Translations under genes and position numbers: made by a program
The notes under the pieces: model-generated
What the model saw: the letters and a program-made list of their open reading frames with translations, nothing else
Database searches by the model: none
Told to the model about the DNA's origin: nothing
Shown: positions 60,101 to 64,000 of the stretch, one piece after another
Numbering within the stretch: the first letter of the stretch is position 1
Layout of the letters: each line of letters begins with the position of its first letter
Source of the DNA: Cacajao melanocephalus
Taxonomy: Eukaryota > Chordata > Mammalia > Primates > Pitheciidae
Direction: 5' to 3'
Assembly: GCA_963573385.1 (NCBI GenBank)
Contig: CAUYLG010062894.1
Location: forward strand, 62,001 to 126,000
Length of the DNA: 64,000 nucleotides

Positions 60101-60591
60101 CCTTTCTTCATATGTTTTGGCTAAAGGCTATATGGTAAAATAGTAAAAAAGTCTTCTGGTTAGTGTTACTGTTGGTTCTTGCACTGATGGTGGTCAAAAA
60201 CTGACATCTTCCCCAGTTGAAAGAGTTTCTTTGACCTTGGTGGAGGAAATCCTCCTTATTTGAGTAAATAAATTCCTGAGTTTGGGGAATGTGCGTAAAT
60301 GCTAAAAAACTGGACAAATGGCCAAAATCAACCATTTCAGCACTCTGGAAATTGACCAAAGAATACAACAAACTGAGAACTTCTGGACTTTGAATAAGAA
60401 AATAATAAGTCTGTGGTGTTCTTGCTTGGACCTGTCTATTCACCACCTCCCCCAATTGCTCCCCACAAGCTCTGTTGGCACAGTAATTCAACAAGGGCGA
60501 GCCAGGCTATACGAACTAGAAGTTTTGCTGCTGCTGTTGCTGCTACTGAAAAGAACTCACCTAATGTGGAACATTGTCAGTTAAAGTACAG

Positions 60592-60958
60592 TCAGCCCTT
60601 GATCAACATGGGTTTGAACCATGCAGGTCCACTTATATGCAGATTTCTCTCTGCCTCTGCCACCCCTGAGACAACAAGACCAACCTTGACTCTTCCTTTG
60701 CTTCATCTGTCTGCTCAACCTGAAGACAATGAGTATGAAGACTTTTATGGTGATCCACTTCTACTTAATGGATAGCAAATATATTTTCTCTTCTTATAGC
60801 TTTCTTAATAACATTTTCTTTTGTCTAGCTTACTAGCTTACTTTACTGTAAGAATGACATATACAATATGTGTCACATTACAAAAATATATGTGTTAATC
60901 GACTATTTAAGTTATTGGTAAGTCTTCTGGTCAACAACAGGCTGTTAGCCCCACAGAC
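60592..60958 (+). mobile_element. Tigger-type (TcMar) non-autonomous element
   Basis: CAGTCAGCCCTTGATCAACA start, then the ATGCAGGTCCACTTATA, CTTCTACTTAATGGATAG and AGTCTTCTGGTCAACAACAG landmarks of a MER44-like element. The ORF 60413-60775 runs through it and is not a gene. Confidence 0.75.
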
Positions 60959-60959
60959 T

Positions 60960-62100
60960 CAATCTTCAGCCCCACTCTATTGCCAGTTTGGCCTCCAAAG
61001 ACTGTCTCCAGGCCCCCATTGCCAGGTGGCCCCCAACAGCCTCAGGCTCCAGACTATGGCCAGCATCAGCCTGCCATTTGCAGCCCTAGGCTTCAGGCCT
61101 GCCTCAGGAACAAGGGAATCTTCATGGACCTAGTCCTCAGCACTGGGCCAGTACCCACAGGCCCAGCCTCCAGGCCAGCCGCCACTGATTCAGGCTTCAG
61201 ACCAGCACCCAGAGATCCAGTCTCTATACCAGTCCCAGTGCCATGTTGGCCCCTGCAGCCATGACTCCAAGCTGGGACTGTAGACCCAGCTTCCAGGCCA
61301 ACACCCACAGACCCTACCTTCAGACTGGCCCCTGTAGTCCCAGGCTGCTGGCACACCCCAGCACCAGGTCAGCATCCACCAACCCTAAATCGAGGCTGGT
61401 CCCTGCGGTTTTAGGCATAAAGCTGGAACCTGTGAATCTAGCCTTCAGAGAAGCCCCCATTTGTAGAGGCTCCAAACACACCTAGTGAGGGGCCAGCCCC
61501 TGTGGCCTCAGGCTATAGGTCGGCTCCCCAACAGACTTAGGATCCAGGCTCCAGACAGGCACAGTGCTAGGCAAGTTCACAGAGCCCCAGGCTTCAGACC
61601 TGCCTCAGTACCACAACAGACCACATGGCCCCAGGCTTCAGGCCACTACCTGCAGACCCAGCCTCCAGCTCCACCCCAGTACCAGATCAAAACCTTTAGA
61701 CCCCAACTTCAGCCCAGTTCTTGGCAGACACAAGCTCCAGACCCACCCATTGCTAGGCTGCTCTGTGGCCTGAGGCTCCAGGCAGGCAGGCCCCTATAAC
61801 CCCAGGGTTCAGGCCTATTTCAGCAGATCTCAGCACCAAGCTGGTTCTCCTGACCCTAGGACCCAGGCCTGCCTCCATAGTCCTAGCTTGAAAGCTCATC
61901 CCAGAAACAAGCCAGCCTCCATGGTCCCATGCTCCAGGCCAGCCCTCATGGACCTAGCCTACAGACAAGCACCCACATGACCAAACTCCAGACCAGTCCC
62001 CATGGCCCTAGGCTCCAGGCCAGCCCCTGTGGCTCCAGATACTAGGACAACCATGGTCACAGGCTCCAGGCTTACCCTAGCACCAGGCCAGCCCCAAGAT
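60960..62100 (+). repeat. Degenerate GC-rich tandem repeat in an L1 5' region
   Basis: About 1.1 kb of imperfect units, roughly 25-40 bp, built from AGGCTCCAGGCCAGCCCC and GTGGCCCCAGGCTTCAGGC. It is followed by old L1 5' sequence, so it looks like the tandem part of an L1 5' UTR. Pro/Gln/Ala-rich ORFs on both strands are artefacts of the repeat. Confidence 0.75.
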
Positions 62101-63095
62101 TAGTGAAATCAGAGACAGATCATCTGAAGTTATCTAATCAGAGGTACAAAAAGGAAAATGAATGGCAAAGAGTGAAGAAAGCCTACAGGAATTATGGGAT
62201 GCCAACAAGTCAAACAATTTAGACATTATGGGTATTCCAGAAGGAATATAGAAAAAGAAGGGGGCAGAAAGCTTGTTTAAAGAAATAATGACTGAAAAAC
62301 ATTCCAAATCTGTAGAGGAAAATGAACATTCATTCAGGTCCATGCAGCCCAAAGAACCCCAAATATATTAAATATGCAGTAATTTCTCACTTAACATTGA
62401 TGATAAGTTAATGGAAACTGAAACTTTAAAAGAAACTACATAGCAGGTCCTCGAAATAATGTCATTTCCTTCAATATTGGTGAGAAATAATTGGTTTTGT
62501 TATACATCATTTTGCTTAAAGCTGCAGTTTCCAAGAACTTACTGATGATGTTAAGTGAGGACTTATCATAAAGAGATCTTCACCAACACACATTATAATC
62601 AACTGCTCAAAAGTCAAAGACAGGCCTGGTGTGGTGGCTCCAGACTGTAATCCCAGTACTTTGAGAGGCCAAGGCGGGCAGATTGATTGAGCTCAGGACT
62701 TCAAGACCATCCTGGGCAACATGGTGAAACCCTATCTCGACTAAAAATACAAAAAATTAGTCAGGCAGGGTAGTGCATGTCTGTAGTCCCAGCTACTCAG
62801 GAGTCTGAGGCACAGGAATTGCTTGAACCTGGGAGGCGGAGGTTGCAGTGAGCTGAAATCTCACCACTGCACTCCAGCCAGGGCAACAGAGTGGGAGTGA
62901 GACTGTCTGAAAAGAAGTCAAAGACAAAGAGAATTTTGAAAACAGCAAGAGAAAATCAACTCATCATGTACAAGAGAACCTTAATAAGATATTAACAAAA
63001 TTCTCAGCAGACACATTGCAGGCCAGGAGAGGGAGGGATGATATATTCAAAGCACTGAAAAAAAACCCTGCCAACCAAGAATACTACACAGTCAT
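62101..63095 (+). mobile_element. Old L1 5'/ORF1-upstream segment, interrupted
   Basis: Recognisable L1 wording: AAAGTCAAAGACAAAGAGAA, TCAGCAGACACATTGCAGGC, GATGATATATTCAAAGCACT, CCAACCAAGAATACTACAC. Interrupted by a small DNA element (about 62375-62575, with CTCACTTAAC and GTTAAGTGAG ends) and an Alu, and cut by Tigger at 63095. Confidence 0.8.
62623..62911 (+). mobile_element. Alu with 11-bp target duplication in L1
   Basis: Sense Alu. AAGTCAAAGAC at 62611-62621 and 62915-62925. Confidence 0.95.
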
Positions 63096-64000
63096 GTGCA
63101 GCATAATGATATTTTGGTCGGTAACAGACTGCATATATAATGGTGGTCCCATAAGAATACAACAGAACTGAAAAATTTCTACCATCTAGTAATGTCATGG
63201 CTGTCCTAACATCATAGTGCAACACATTACTCACACATTTGTGCTAATTCTGGTATGAACAAACCTACTACACTACCTGTTATAAGCAGAGCACATACGA
63301 TTGTGTACAGTGCATAATATTTGATAATTATAATAAAGAACTATGTTACTGGTTTACATACTTATTATGCTATACCTTTTATAATTATTTTAGAGAGCAA
63401 TCCTTCTACTAATTAAAAAGAATAACTTACCAGCCTTAGGCAGGTGCATCAGGAGACATTCCAGAAGAAGGCATTATTTTCATAGGAGATTAGACCTCCA
63501 TGCATGTTACTGACCCAGAAGAACTTCCAGTGAAACAAGATATGGAGGTGGAAGACAGTGATATTGATGATTCTGACCCCATCTGGGCCTAGGCTAACCT
63601 GTGTGTTTGTGTCTTAGTTTTTAACACAAAGTTTAAAAAGTAAAATATATATATATATGTATATATATATAAAATTTTTAAAATAGGAAAAAGCTTATAG
63701 AATAAGAGTATAAAGACAAAATTTGTACAACTGTACAGTGTTTGTGTTTTAACCTGTATTATTGCACAAGAGACAAAAAGTTAAAAAAATTAGAAGTTTA
63801 TAAATTAAATACGTTACAGTAAGCTAAGGTTAATTTATTATTGAAGAAAGAAAAATGTTTGAAATAAATTAACTGTAGCCTAAGTATACAGAGTTTATAA
63901 AGTCTATAGTTGTGTACACTAATGTCCTAAGCCTTCACATGCAGTCACCACTCACTAACTCACCCAGAGTAAATTCATTTCCTGCAAGCTCCATTTATGG
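63096..64000 (+). mobile_element. Tigger-family DNA transposon, runs off the window
   Basis: GTCATGTGCAGCATAATGAT start; later GGAGGTGGAAGACAGTGATA, TTTGTGTCTTAGTTTTTAAC and the TTTATAAAGTCTATAGT stretch, as in Tigger elements. A (TA)n run at 63640-63672. The transposase frame is not open. Confidence 0.8.

Noticed and set aside
60413..61799. Several Pro/Gln-rich ORFs
   Set aside because: They follow the Tigger-like element and the tandem repeat and appear on both strands, as expected for repeat-driven open frames.

Overview
This is primate genomic DNA. Dense Alu elements, L1 fragments, MaLR/ERVL LTRs, Tigger/hAT fossils and split GT-AG genes leave no doubt about that. There is no bacterial operon, phage, CRISPR array or other microbial system.

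The one gene that can be supported is ALG13, on the minus strand from about 33 kb down through position 1. Its first nine exons, counting the alternative last exon, are readable. Exons 1-3 plus a terminal exon give a complete 165-residue short protein, the UDP-GlcNAc transferase subunit that pairs with ALG14. Exons 1-3 joined instead to five downstream exons give the first 334 residues of the long protein, which carries an OTU-type domain. The rest of the long form lies beyond position 1. ALG13 maps to Xq23 in human, so the window is probably X-linked. The glycosyltransferase part reads as I remember the human protein, but the linker in exon 5 appears to differ at several residues, so a non-human primate is possible.

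Layout: 1-3420 is intron with an AT-rich tract, a perfect palindrome and an Alu. 3421-8281 holds the exons of the OTU half. 8282-26808 is a large intron filled with L1 pieces, including a 3.7-kb L1 ORF2/3'UTR remnant at 13.7-17.4 kb, and several Alus. 26809-32914 holds the short-isoform terminal exon and exons 3, 2 and 1. 32060-33080 is a CpG island with the ALG13 promoter. 33.1-64 kb is upstream intergenic DNA: nested Alus, a solo LTR inside an Alu, a decayed class I endogenous retrovirus (35.3-40.0 kb), a 5S rRNA pseudogene, an Alu with a templated insertion and a hairpin, an L1PA fragment, MLT2/MaLR LTRs, a 206-bp polypurine tract, a candidate CTCF site, and an old L1 5' region with a degenerate GC-rich tandem repeat broken up by DNA transposons and an Alu.

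I found no undescribed biological system. The most interesting signals are local: template-switch scars at 42.5-42.7 kb, the in-frame choice between two ALG13 C-termini, and the fast-changing exon 5 linker. Repeat family names are from memory of consensus sequences and their edges are approximate.
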